Positions 25,932 through 34,474 of a stretch of DNA of 64,000 nucleotides are shown here, piece after piece. The stretch spans positions 1 through 64,000 of the forward strand of contig NZ_JAPDMX010000016.1 in assembly GCF_025971955.1 (NCBI RefSeq), in the 5' to 3' direction. The notes below the pieces were generated by a model. That model searched no databases. It was given only the letters and a program-made list of their open reading frames with translations, and was not told the DNA's origin. The position numbers and the translations under genes are program-made. The stretch comes from Shewanella subflava (GTDB taxonomy: Bacteria > Pseudomonadota > Gammaproteobacteria > Enterobacterales > Shewanellaceae). The first letter of the stretch is position 1. Each line of letters starts with the position of its first letter.

Positions 25932-26801
25932 ATGACAGATATCGCAACATTAATGGCAGCATTAGCGCCAACAGAAGGCGTGAATCCAACTCATTTAAAA
26001 GGCGTGCATGTATTTAGAGGCTCGCAATATGGCGCACGTGGACCTATGTGTTATTCACAGGGGATGCTATTTGTCGGGCAAGGTAAAAAGCGCCTGTATT
26101 TAGATGAGCAAACATTTGATTACGACAGCCACAATGCATTAGTGATGACGGTGCCATTGCCGGTGGAGTGTGAAACCTTTGCCAGCCCAGAAGAACCTGT
26201 GTTGGTATTAATGGTCGATATTGATTTAGTACAGTTGAATCACATTATTCGCTTGATGGATGAGCATAATCAAATACCCAAAGATTTGAATGAGTCGCGT
26301 CAATCGGGATATTTTGTGGTACCGACCACAGAAGAGATGGATTGCAGTGTGTTTAGGTTGCTGCAAGCTTTACAATCGCCACTTGAAGCTAAGGTGATGG
26401 GCGAGGCATTAGTGCTTGAGCTGTTATATCGATTACTTGAAAGCCCCAATGCCGCACCTTTGTATGCATTATCGCTTAGCCACACCCGCTTATCGCGAGT
26501 CGAGAAGGCGTTAAGTTATATCCATCGGCATTATGGTGAGTCAGTTGAGGTTGATACCTTAGCGGGGCTGGTGAACATGAGTCCATCGGCATTTCATCGC
26601 TGCTTTAAAGAGGTAACAGCCTCTTCACCAATTCAATATTTGAAGAAAATTAGATTAACGCGCGCGAAAGAGCTACTTCAAGCCCAGCGGTTAAAAGTAA
26701 AAGATGTGGCCACGCAAGTGGGCTATGAAAGCAGCGCACAATTTAGCCGAGAGTTTAAACGTTACTTCGACCAAAGCCCCGGTGATTGTGCGCGCCAATA
26801 A
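25932..26801 (+). CDS. AraC-family transcriptional regulator, YqhC-like
   Basis: A 289-residue regulator starting at the ATG 25932. The N-terminal cupin-like domain (RGSQYGARGPMCYSQGMLFVGQG) is of the 'AraC_N' type; the C-terminal ~100 residues form the double helix-turn-helix with VDTLAGLVNMSPSAFHRCFK and DVATQVGYESSAQFSREFKRYF. Divergent pairing with yqhD makes it the likely activator of yqhD, as YqhC is in E. coli. It is followed 19 nt later by the yqfB gene, possibly one transcript. Confidence 0.9.
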   Translation: MTDIATLMAALAPTEGVNPTHLKGVHVFRGSQYGARGPMCYSQGMLFVGQGKKRLYLDEQTFDYDSHNALVMTVPLPVECETFASPEEPVLVLMVDIDLVQLNHIIRLMDEHNQIPKDLNESRQSGYFVVPTTEEMDCSVFRLLQALQSPLEAKVMGEALVLELLYRLLESPNAAPLYALSLSHTRLSRVEKALSYIHRHYGESVEVDTLAGLVNMSPSAFHRCFKEVTASSPIQYLKKIRLTRAKELLQAQRLKVKDVATQVGYESSAQFSREFKRYFDQSPGDCARQ

Positions 26802-26820
26802 CAGACATAAGGCTAAAATA

Positions 26821-27132
26821 ATGATCCCAACCAGAATCACGTTCTTTGAATACTTAACCCCGCTGGTGGCCAGCGGCGCTAAAACTATTACCATTCGAGA
26901 TGCGTCAGAAAATCACTATGTACCCGGTACACAAGTGGAAGTATTCACCCTTGAGACCCATGAAAAGGTTTGTGATATTACTATTTTGTCAGTTGAGCCT
27001 TTGGCGTTTGATGACATTAATGAATTCCATGCCGAGCAAGAAAGCCTGCCTCTGGATGAGCTAAAACAGATCATCCAACGGGTTTATCCAAACCAACAAT
27101 CCTTGTTTATGATTTCATTTGAGCTGGTTTAG
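26821..27132 (+). CDS. yqfB: ASCH-domain N4-acetylcytidine amidohydrolase, YqfB family
   Basis: A 103-residue protein, the same length as E. coli YqfB, which hydrolyses N4-acetylcytidine. The ATG at 26821 starts ITFFEYLTPLVASGAKTITIRDASENHY, whose TFF and KTITIRD segments are hallmarks of the ASCH fold; EFHAEQESLPLDELKQII matches the second half. The frame is open further upstream into the regulator gene, but those codons are out of family. Confidence 0.92.
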   Translation: MIPTRITFFEYLTPLVASGAKTITIRDASENHYVPGTQVEVFTLETHEKVCDITILSVEPLAFDDINEFHAEQESLPLDELKQIIQRVYPNQQSLFMISFELV

Positions 27133-27185
27133 GAGAGTTGATCTGAACCCACTAAATTTGGGCGTTAGTTTTTTGAGGATAAACG

Positions 27186-28007
27186 TTGATTCTATATAAA
27201 TATATGTCGTTTAAAGCTGCTATTTCAGTTATTGAAAACTCATCACTCGGCTTCTCTTGCTTAGAAGATCTGAATGATCCATTTGAGTGTACAGCCTTTG
27301 GTTTTGATGAGTGTGGTGACTCATTCGTAACCGCAACAATGGCTACAAATGCTTGTAAAAATCGTTTTTCAAGAAACTATGGTGTGCTGTCACTTACTAG
27401 GCAACCATTGAATTCGTTAATGTGGGCTCACTATGGGGACGAACACCAAGGCGTAGTAATTGGCTTTGATGTCAAATTAGCTGGATTTACTGATGAAGAT
27501 GCATGCGTCATACCCTGTCAGTATGGAGAAATCGTCTATTCGGCAACTAAGCCACATAAAAATTTGTCTACTTTAAGTAGTGAAGAATTGATGAGTATAG
27601 GAAATGGCATCAAATTTAACATTGATGCCTTTAATTTAGTCAAAAGGGCATTTTTGTACAAATCTATTGAATGGAGCTACGAAGAAGAAATTCGAGTTGT
27701 TAAGGATATATCCGCTCTACCGTTTAGCTACCATGTCGGTAAGGGGCGCAGTAACGCTTGGAATAAAATCTCGGTAGCAGGGCGTCCATTGTATTGTTTG
27801 GATATACCTGAAAATGCTGTTAAGGAAATATATTTAGGACGGCATATATATAAAAATGTAACTAAAAAGAACGATTTCTCCGATGATGAACTTAAAGAGA
27901 TCCTTCTTTCATGGGGACGCAAAGATTTAAAATTATTACAATGTCAGCCTGATGTACACTCATGGCAATTAATAGCAGAAAAATCAATCAACAAAGCTAA
28001 CGAATAA
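27186..28007 (+). CDS. DUF2971 family protein with TTG start
   Basis: A 273-residue protein of the DUF2971 family, known from accessory and defence-associated regions but with no assigned activity. Motifs include the N-terminal YKYMSFKAAISVIENSSLGF, LNDPFEC, LMWAHYGDEHQGVVIGFD and a YKSIEWSYEEEIRVV block. The TTG at 27186 has GAGG 7 nt upstream; the next Met is six codons later. In the +1 frame past the stop a short CPKCG zinc-ribbon-like stretch continues to about 28070, hinting at a frameshifted tail. It begins a small patch of accessory DNA. Confidence 0.87.
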   Translation: MILYKYMSFKAAISVIENSSLGFSCLEDLNDPFECTAFGFDECGDSFVTATMATNACKNRFSRNYGVLSLTRQPLNSLMWAHYGDEHQGVVIGFDVKLAGFTDEDACVIPCQYGEIVYSATKPHKNLSTLSSEELMSIGNGIKFNIDAFNLVKRAFLYKSIEWSYEEEIRVVKDISALPFSYHVGKGRSNAWNKISVAGRPLYCLDIPENAVKEIYLGRHIYKNVTKKNDFSDDELKEILLSWGRKDLKLLQCQPDVHSWQLIAEKSINKANE

Positions 28008-28120
28008 AGATAAGCCGCGTTCTTGTCCCAAGTGTGGAACAAGCCTGAGTGATACCTTTATAGTGTAAATATCGAAATTAGTGGGGCTGAGCAAGCCTAA
28101 TCGAAGATGTAAATTATTAG

Positions 28121-28210
28121 GTGTAAGCGCGGCTGTGACCGTCGATGGCATGGATGCCATCGTTGAGCTTACAGGGACGTACTTGCAGCGTGTCACAGAA
28201 GTGCTTACGC
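28121..28210. repeat. Nested imperfect inverted repeat (about 90 bp)
   Basis: The outer arms 28121-28139 and 28192-28210 pair at 15 of 19 positions. Inside them a perfect dyad, CGATGGCAT-GG-ATGCCATCG, lies at 28143-28162. The element is non-coding and resembles a dispersed palindromic element or small MITE. Copy number in the genome cannot be tested here. Confidence 0.6.
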
Positions 28211-28243
28211 ATAAGGTTGGCTCCTGTACATGTGGAGACTCTT

Positions 28244-28417
28244 ATGAGAATCGTATCTTTTACTGAAGCGAGAAATGGTCTTAAAGCTGTTTTGGATGGT
28301 GTCGTTAATGACGCCGATACAACAATTATTACACGTCGTGATTCTGAAGATGCAGTGGTAATGTCTTTAGACTATTACAACAGCCTTATGGAGACCCCGA
28401 CTTATCTCAGGCATTGA
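28244..28417 (+). pseudogene. yefM: Truncated YefM/Phd-family antitoxin, no toxin
   Basis: A 57-residue product with a good ribosome site (GGAG, 6 nt spacing). It matches the N-terminal DNA-binding part of YefM-type antitoxins: MRIVSFTEARNGLKAVLDGV, then TTIITRRDSEDAVVMSLDYYNSLMET. Full-length YefM is about 83 residues, so the toxin-binding tail is missing. No YoeB-type toxin follows. The stop codon lies inside a 12-bp sequence repeated 60 bp later. Probably a decayed toxin-antitoxin locus; it may still bind DNA. Confidence 0.8.
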
Positions 28418-28482
28418 GGCTACAAAAACGTTATCGATTGAGTTACTCAATAAATAATCATGCTTTATTTGCATTGAGGCTA
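28411..28482. repeat. Pair of exact 12-bp direct repeats
   Basis: GCATTGAGGCTA occurs at 28411-28422 and again at 28471-28482. The first copy supplies the premature stop of the antitoxin remnant. The interval contains a dyad ATTGAGT-T-ACTCAAT (28437-28451). The layout could be a footprint of an insertion and loss. Confidence 0.55.
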
Positions 28483-28753
28483 TCGGGAAAGGCCTGTTAG
28501 CTTGGCCTGTGAGGGATGGGGATTTTGCGATGTAGCTTCGATTGTTGAATATATTAATCGTTACTAAAACATGACCTGCTTAACAAATAAGCATTAAAAA
28601 TCCTGTTAGTTTACCCTTTGGTTTACATAGCGTTGCCTACTTCACATTTTATCTATATCTAAAGTGGTACTTTCAGGTTCCGCCTACGGGATATGTTTTT
28701 TACTGCTTTGTAATCAATGATTTTGCTTTCAAGCTTTGCTCACTAGGATTTCT
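28483..28753 (+). other. Gene-free stretch before the HemN-like gene
   Basis: About 270 nt (336 nt gene-free counting from the antitoxin stop). AT-rich, with no convincing frame, hairpin terminator or known operator. It should contain the promoter of the radical SAM gene. Confidence 0.4.
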
Positions 28754-30091
28754 ATGTCTTCTATTATTCAATCAACATCCGATGCGTTGATTACGCCTTA
28801 TCAATCTAATATTACCGTGCCAAACTGGATGGTCAGTTCAATGGAAAAGGTCATGCAGTATTACGTTGATAAAAACCTGCGCCTAGACACCATTTCAACC
28901 GACCGCATGCCTAAGCCGGTGGAAGGGCGCAAGTACATGCTTTATGCGCACATTCCGTTTTGTCATACCCTGTGTTCATTTTGTACTTTTCATCGTTTTT
29001 TATTCCGTGAAGATAAAGCGCGTGAGTACTTTGTTGCACTGCGTAAAGAAATGCAGATGGCCAAAGATTTAGGTTATCAGTTTGACTCTATGTACATTGG
29101 CGGCGGTACAACCACGGTATTAGAAGATGAGCTTGCGCGAACGATTGAACATGCCAAAACCTTGTTCCCCGATATTAAAGAAGTCTCGTGTGAGTCAGAC
29201 CCACAGCATTTAGCTAACCCTGAGTTTAAACAATTGAAAGGCTTAGTGGACAGAATGTCGATTGGGGTTCAAAGCTTTGATGACGGCATCTTAAAAATGA
29301 CTGACCGTTTAGATAAATTTGGCACAGGCCAGCAAACTTTTGACCGCATTATGGCGGCAAAAGAGTTGTTTCCTATTATTAACGTGGATTTGATTTTTGG
29401 TTTTCGTGGCCAAACCGATGACATTATTCAGTCGGATCTTGAAATGGCATCACGGTTAGACCCAAGGCAAATTACCACCTATCCGTTGATGATCACTCAT
29501 CAAACCCGTAAAAGTGTAAAGGGCACACTGGCAGCACCCCATGGTGAAATGATTAATCAATATCGTCAAATTTTGAACAAATTGACGGGGCAATATACCC
29601 AATTGTCAGCCTGGGCGTTTGGTAAAACCAATAATGAGGGATTTGACGAGTACGTCATTGATCATGATGAATACTTAGGTGTAGGCTCTGGATCATTCAG
29701 CTTCTTAAATGACACCTTGTATGTGAATACTTTCTCATTGAAAAAATACCAAGAGCGCATAGCCCAAGGCCGTATGGCGGTAGAGCAGCAAAAGTTTTAC
29801 CACAAAAAGGAAGTGATGCAATATCGTTTTCTGTTAGGTATGTTTTCTGGCCGATTATCACGTAAATATTTCCGTGATGAATTTGGGGTGAACCTAGATA
29901 CCGCACTGTTTAAAGAAATGAGCTCGATGAAAGCCATTGGCGCTATCAAGAATGACCCTGCGCATCCAGACCGCTTAATCGTAACCGATAACGGCAAAAT
30001 GATGGGGCTATTGATGATGAAAGAGTTTTACTCAGGGATGGATAATGTCAGAGCCCAACTGCGCAAGCCATTAACCGAATTAGATACGTAG
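28754..30091 (+). CDS. HemN-family radical SAM protein (HemN/HutW-like)
   Basis: A 445-residue protein. The ATG at 28754 has AGGAT 6 nt upstream, better than the TTG at 28736. The radical SAM motif is HIPFCHTLCSFCTFH (C70, C74, C77); the fourth Cys of true HemN (CGC) is replaced by Thr-Phe. MYIGGGTTTVL and LVDRMSIGVQSFDD are as in the coproporphyrinogen dehydrogenase family. It could be a haem-degrading HutW/ChuW-type enzyme or a HemW-like haem chaperone, but there are no haem-uptake genes nearby, so I leave it unassigned. Confidence 0.85.
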   Translation: MSSIIQSTSDALITPYQSNITVPNWMVSSMEKVMQYYVDKNLRLDTISTDRMPKPVEGRKYMLYAHIPFCHTLCSFCTFHRFLFREDKAREYFVALRKEMQMAKDLGYQFDSMYIGGGTTTVLEDELARTIEHAKTLFPDIKEVSCESDPQHLANPEFKQLKGLVDRMSIGVQSFDDGILKMTDRLDKFGTGQQTFDRIMAAKELFPIINVDLIFGFRGQTDDIIQSDLEMASRLDPRQITTYPLMITHQTRKSVKGTLAAPHGEMINQYRQILNKLTGQYTQLSAWAFGKTNNEGFDEYVIDHDEYLGVGSGSFSFLNDTLYVNTFSLKKYQERIAQGRMAVEQQKFYHKKEVMQYRFLLGMFSGRLSRKYFRDEFGVNLDTALFKEMSSMKAIGAIKNDPAHPDRLIVTDNGKMMGLLMMKEFYSGMDNVRAQLRKPLTELDT

Positions 30092-30115
30092 TTTTGTGTA
30101 TTGGACGACAAAATT

Positions 30116-30143
30116 AACGGTAACTTAGGTTGCCGTTTTTTTT
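30116..30143 (+). terminator. Terminator of the HemN-like gene
   Basis: A 9-bp stem (30116-30124 with 30129-30137, one wobble) with a TTAG loop and a T-run to 30143. Confidence 0.85.
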
Positions 30144-30191
30144 ATAAAGGGTACTCTTGAATTATCTCAATTAAGTAATTGTGTTTTTTTT

Positions 30192-31037
30192 ATGGCTAAT
30201 ATTTTATTACTGGCAAACATCAATTGTGACCGTATTCTTAGGTTGGATAAACCCTTGCAAACGGGGGGCCGCTTTCATTATCAAGATGGTGGTTTACGGC
30301 TTGGCGGCGGCGGGGCGAATACGGGGTTGGGTTTGGTTTGGGCGCAGCATAATGTCTCGCTTGTGAGTCAAGTAGGCACCGATGAAATTGGCGATTGGAT
30401 TGTCGCGCAGGCCAGTACCCAAGGATTAGATTGTCGAATGGTGCAACGTTTTAAGGGAAATACCTGTGAAATGTTACTGGTGATGACCCCAGATGGAGAA
30501 CGCACCATTATTCGGCCACAACGTCCCGTTTTTACCTTAGACAAGCAACCAAACTGGGCTAATTGGGATGCTTTTTATATCAATACATCCGCAATCGGCG
30601 CCGATACTTGGGCGCTTGCGGCCATGACGCAGTCAAAAACGTTAGTGGTTGCACAGTTAGCTAAAGATGAGCGACCAAGACCTTGCCATGTTTTAATTGC
30701 GTCCATTACCGACATGCAAGGCCGTTGCGGGCAGGATTTGTGGGCATTTGCGCAATCTATTAGCGGCGAGCATTTACGGTATTTTATTGTAACCGATGGC
30801 GAAAATGGCGCTAAAGTATACCAGCAATCAGGTTATCAACATGTTCCCGCTATGTCTGCTGATGTGGTTGATACCACAGGTGCAGGGGACAATTATGCCG
30901 CTGGGGTTATACATGGCTTATGTGGCGGCGCCAGTATTACTGATGCCATGACAGAGGGCGCACGCTGGGCGGCATTTGCTGTTGCGACGCCGAGTTCGGT
31001 TCCTGGAGATAAATTAAAAAACTATCTGGCTGGTTAA
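30192..31037 (+). CDS. PfkB-family carbohydrate kinase
   Basis: A 281-residue ribokinase-fold kinase. The N-terminal glycine-rich substrate motif (LGGGGANTGLGLVWA) and the C-terminal catalytic signature DTTGAGDNYAAGVIHG, with its Asp base and anion hole, are intact. The substrate (ribose, fructose, adenosine or another) cannot be told from sequence. The ribosome site is weak; a T-tract precedes the ATG. It is a single-gene unit between two terminators. Confidence 0.9.
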   Translation: MANILLLANINCDRILRLDKPLQTGGRFHYQDGGLRLGGGGANTGLGLVWAQHNVSLVSQVGTDEIGDWIVAQASTQGLDCRMVQRFKGNTCEMLLVMTPDGERTIIRPQRPVFTLDKQPNWANWDAFYINTSAIGADTWALAAMTQSKTLVVAQLAKDERPRPCHVLIASITDMQGRCGQDLWAFAQSISGEHLRYFIVTDGENGAKVYQQSGYQHVPAMSADVVDTTGAGDNYAAGVIHGLCGGASITDAMTEGARWAAFAVATPSSVPGDKLKNYLAG

Positions 31038-31169
31038 CTTGTCACTGGATTGTCACAAAATTGGGGTAGAGTGTTCACTGTTGAAGCGTTAATTGGCGCT
31101 TTACAGTCTTAAGCGTTTTTGTTCTGACTCTATGCATGTTGAGCCTGAACTCCCCATTTTCTATATTCT

Positions 31170-31201
31170 GCCTTACCATTTATTGGTGAGGCTTTTTTTT
31201 T
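31170..31201 (+). terminator. Terminator after the PfkB kinase gene
   Basis: A 9-bp stem (31170-31178 with 31184-31192, one wobble) with a nine-T tail. It is 133 nt after the kinase stop, an unusually long 3' region that also has a small AAGCG/CGCTT hairpin near 31084-31101. Confidence 0.85.
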
Positions 31202-31258
31202 GATGATTTTTTAGGTACTTTGATGATTTAAAGCAGATCTTGTTCAAGGATGTACTGA

Positions 31259-31948
31259 GTGAAAAATCGCATCGTCAATAAAATATCGGCACTTTATGTG
31301 GGCGATCAAGTGCAAATGCACAGTGGTGTCGCCAGCTGTATTAATCAAAAACATGCCGTGCAAAAACTGGCAGTGCATTTTGATCATCTAGTGGGTAATG
31401 CAGAGGCAGACCCTAAGCATCATGGCGGCTTAGATAGAGTTTTACACCATTTTCCGCGTGAGCATTATGGCCAGTACCGGCGTTGGGACATGATGGCATC
31501 GTTTAAAGATGCTCCAGCGATGGGGGAGAATATCAGTACCGTTGGCTTGAACGAATCACAGGTTAATATTGGTGATATTATGCAAATTGGTGATGTGACC
31601 TTACAGGTGACTCAGCCACGTTCACCGTGTTTTAAACTTAATCTACAATTCGGTCATCCTGAATTTGCGCTGGCAATGCAAAAAAGTAAAATGTGTGGCT
31701 GGTTTTATCGAGTATTATCAGAGGGTAATATTGGTTGCGATGATGCAATTTATCGTGTCGATCGCGTTTCAGATATCAGTGTCGCTGAAGCCATGCACAT
31801 CTATTTTTTGCCTGAATTTAATGCTGAACAATACCAACGTTTATTACAATGTTCGGGATTAGCTCAATCTTGGGTAAATTCATTGTCTCGTCGTATCAGT
31901 GATCACGCGATTGAAGATTGGCAGATGCGGCTGTATGGTAAAGCTTAA
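31259..31948 (+). CDS. MOSC-domain protein, YiiM family
   Basis: A 229-residue MOSC (Moco sulfurase C-terminal) protein. A GTG start with AAGGA upstream. Family motifs: DPKHHGGLDRVLHHFPREHY, GENISTVGL, GDVTLQVTQPRSPCFKL with the conserved Cys that ligates Mo. YiiM-type proteins reduce N-hydroxylated bases such as 6-N-hydroxylaminopurine using Moco. This ties it loosely to the molybdenum theme of the window. DUF4870 follows 21 nt later. Confidence 0.92.
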   Translation: MKNRIVNKISALYVGDQVQMHSGVASCINQKHAVQKLAVHFDHLVGNAEADPKHHGGLDRVLHHFPREHYGQYRRWDMMASFKDAPAMGENISTVGLNESQVNIGDIMQIGDVTLQVTQPRSPCFKLNLQFGHPEFALAMQKSKMCGWFYRVLSEGNIGCDDAIYRVDRVSDISVAEAMHIYFLPEFNAEQYQRLLQCSGLAQSWVNSLSRRISDHAIEDWQMRLYGKA

Positions 31949-31969
31949 TTATTACGATAAGGACATTTC

Positions 31970-32341
31970 ATGGAAGATTTACAATCCACTCATCAGTCAA
32001 ATAATCAAAAACAAGCGCGCGATATGGGCGTGTTGGTGCATGCATCCAGTTTTGCAGGGTATATGATACCTTTGGGCAGCATTTTAGGGCCATTAATTGT
32101 GTGGTTGATGAAGCGTGATGAGTTTGAGTTTGCCAATCAATGTGGAAAAAACTGCCTCAATTTTAAAATCAGTTTGTTTATTTATGTGTGTATTTCAGCG
32201 GTGTTAATGTTTGTGGGTATCGGCTTTATTTTGCTTGGCGCTTTGGCATTGTTAGACATCATTTGCACGATTATCGCGATTATAAAAGCGACCGAAGGCG
32301 TGGCATATCAATACCCATTAGCAATTAAGTTTTTTAAATAA
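31970..32341 (+). CDS. DUF4870 small membrane protein
   Basis: A 123-residue protein with a charged N-terminus and three hydrophobic segments: HASSFAGYMIPLGSILGPLIVWL, LFIYVCISAVLMFVGIGFILL and LLDIICTIIAIIKA. The NQCGKNCLNFKISL block is typical of DUF4870 (often FEFVDENGKEALNFQ). Function unknown. Probably co-transcribed with the MOSC gene, and shares a bidirectional terminator with the chemoreceptor gene. Confidence 0.9.
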   Translation: MEDLQSTHQSNNQKQARDMGVLVHASSFAGYMIPLGSILGPLIVWLMKRDEFEFANQCGKNCLNFKISLFIYVCISAVLMFVGIGFILLGALALLDIICTIIAIIKATEGVAYQYPLAIKFFK

Positions 32342-32361
32342 ACGTTCCGTTTAAGCGAATA

Positions 32362-32399
32362 AAAAATGCCGTAAACTGATATCAGTTTGCGGCATTTTT
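32362..32399. terminator. Bidirectional terminator
   Basis: A near-perfect 19-bp palindrome (32362-32380 with 32381-32399, one wobble) with an A-run on the left and a T-run on the right, between convergent DUF4870 and chemoreceptor genes. Confidence 0.88.
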
Positions 32400-32416
32400 G
32401 TCTTTAATGGCTGGCA

Positions 32417-34336
32417 CTATACTTTAAAGCGTGCCACTAACGTATCTAGGCGATTAGCTAGTTGATTCAATGCTTTACTGGCTTGAGCAGCGGCTTGCGC
32501 CGTTTGTGCTGTACGTTGAGTGATGTCGTTAATTTCGGTGACGTTACGGTTAATATCTTCTACAACCGTTGACTGCTCTTCCGTTGCCGCAGCAACTTGA
32601 ATATTCATGTCACTGATAGAGGCAATTTGCTGACTAATACCGCTAAGTGAATTACTCGCTTCATCAACGGCTTGCACACCCTCACGAGAACGGTTACGCG
32701 ACTGTTCCATTGCACTGACCGCTCGGCTGGCTTCTGCTTGCAACTTATCAATCATACTTTGCACTTCGTTGGTTGATGCTGCGGTGCGTGATGCGAGGTT
32801 TCTGACTTCATCGGCAACAACTGCGAAACCCCGACCAGCTTCACCAGCTCGCGCAGCTTCAATGGCGGCATTTAACGCAAGTAAGTTGGTTTGTTCCGAA
32901 ATCGCGCGGATCACATCTAAAATGCTGCCAATCGATTTAGTGTGTGTGGCTAAAGATTCAATCACTTCGCCGACTTGTTCAACGTCATTAGATAGCTGGT
33001 TAATGGTATTACGCGCACGGGTAACAACCTGTTGTCCCTCTAACGACTCTGTATCCGCCTCACGAGCGGTAACCGCGGCCTGTGCGGCATTGCTGGCGAT
33101 TTCATTCACCGTTGCGCCCATTTCATTAATCGCCGTCACCACCATCACAGTGCGGTCTTTTTGCAAATGGCTGTCTTCTAATGTTTGGTGTGCTTGGTTA
33201 GAGACATCTATTGCCGATTTGCCTAATTGTTCACTGGTTTGGGCTACTTCAATAACAGAGTCTTGGATTTTACTGATAAAACTGTTAAATCCGCGCGCAA
33301 GCTGGGCGATTTCATCTTCACCATTAACAGGTAAGCGTTGACGTAAATCACCTTCACCTTCACCAATATTGCGAAATAGCTCAGCCACTTGGGCGATAGG
33401 GCGGCTGACTGAGCCAGCAACAGCAATGGCGATGGCAATAAATAACGCCGCAATTATGATGGTTGAAATGAGAATTTGATATGACGACTCTTCTAATAGT
33501 GCGAACACTTCAGCTTCAGGCACTTGAGCCACTAAATACCAATCCATTGATGGTATATAACTGCTGGCAATAAGCATGTGTTTACCATCAGCATCAGCTT
33601 TAATGAGGTTGAAGTCATTTTTATTCAACAGCTGCTGAACGTTCACATTTGGATAAAGTTGGCTCAAGCCTTTTTTACCCATTTGGTTTTTATCTTGGTG
33701 TAGCTTGACCTGACCGTCTGCATCGACAAGGTAAACAAACCCTGTGTCTTCAATTTTGAAAGACGCTAGCAGGTTAACCATGTCATCCAATGATTTAGCC
33801 AGTCCAACTAAGCCTCGGCCGTTTGGCTGCTGGTAATTAATAAACAGTTTTACTTCGCCGTTACTTTCAGTAAATACATTGAGCATTTTTTCTTGACGGC
33901 TGTCGCGATAATCAAAAAACCAACCATCTTGCTGCGGTGTGAGTACTCGTAAAAAACCATCTTGAGTGTAATAGGCGGCAGTTTGACGGTCGGCGTAAGA
34001 TGCTTGTGCGAGATCATATTGGGTGGCGATATCATTTAACTGAGCCACGACAGCAGTTTCTTCACTTGCTGGGCGACCTTGCTCTAACCAATTGAGTAAC
34101 ATTCGGCTGTTGGCTAGTTGCTCAGCTGCGTTCATTAATGAGCTGATATCCAAATCAATCTTGTTACGGATCTGCAGTAAGATACTGGGCATTTCAGACG
34201 TTAACATACGCTCTTCAACCACATTTTTTGCGCTGCGCTGACTTAGCACTCCGACTAAAACGGTTGAAAGCAGTACCGCCAGTGTGACGGTAAGCAGTAT
34301 TTTTTGCTTAATGGTTAATTGACTAAAAAAGTTCAT
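32417..34336 (-). CDS. Methyl-accepting chemotaxis protein with periplasmic Cache domain
   Basis: A 639-residue transmembrane chemoreceptor. Order: helix 1 (about residues 11-29), a periplasmic region of ~240 residues with double-Cache features ([21 protein letters not shown]), helix 2 (about 291-312), HAMP ([21 protein letters not shown]), and a signalling domain with the invariant hairpin tip [19 protein letters not shown]. It lacks a CheR-binding pentapeptide and ends VARFKV, as many Shewanella receptors do. Ligand unknown; amino or organic acids are common for dCache. Confidence 0.94.
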   Translation of the reverse strand: MNFFSQLTIKQKILLTVTLAVLLSTVLVGVLSQRSAKNVVEERMLTSEMPSILLQIRNKIDLDISSLMNAAEQLANSRMLLNWLEQGRPASEETAVVAQLNDIATQYDLAQASYADRQTAAYYTQDGFLRVLTPQQDGWFFDYRDSRQEKMLNVFTESNGEVKLFINYQQPNGRGLVGLAKSLDDMVNLLASFKIEDTGFVYLVDADGQVKLHQDKNQMGKKGLSQLYPNVNVQQLLNKNDFNLIKADADGKHMLIASSYIPSMDWYLVAQVPEAEVFALLEESSYQILISTIIIAALFIAIAIAVAGSVSRPIAQVAELFRNIGEGEGDLRQRLPVNGEDEIAQLARGFNSFISKIQDSVIEVAQTSEQLGKSAIDVSNQAHQTLEDSHLQKDRTVMVVTAINEMGATVNEIASNAAQAAVTAREADTESLEGQQVVTRARNTINQLSNDVEQVGEVIESLATHTKSIGSILDVIRAISEQTNLLALNAAIEAARAGEAGRGFAVVADEVRNLASRTAASTNEVQSMIDKLQAEASRAVSAMEQSRNRSREGVQAVDEASNSLSGISQQIASISDMNIQVAAATEEQSTVVEDINRNVTEINDITQRTAQTAQAAAQASKALNQLANRLDTLVARFKV

Positions 34337-34413
34337 GTAATACGCCTTGTTGCTGTAATTAATCTTTATCGGTCAGAGAGGCAAAAACTTAAATAAGCTT
34401 AGCCTATTAGACG

Positions 34414-34440
34414 AAAAAAACGCACAAATTATTGTGCGTT
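34414..34440 (-). terminator. Terminator of the ETF-ubiquinone oxidoreductase gene
   Basis: A 9-bp perfect stem (34419-34427 with 34432-34440) with ATTA loop; the minus-strand T-run corresponds to the A-run at 34414-34420. Confidence 0.85.
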
Positions 34441-34474
34441 TATTATTATGGTTAATGCCAACTACCCAACAAGA

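Noticed and set aside
28121..28210. Integron attC site
   Set aside because: The arms do not end in the required GTTRRRY / RYYYAAC core sites, and no integrase or cassette array is seen.
28081..28266. Frames of 60-90 codons across the 28.1-28.4 kb palindromic element
   Set aside because: They run through the inverted repeat; only the in-frame antitoxin start at 28244 has a ribosome site and family match.
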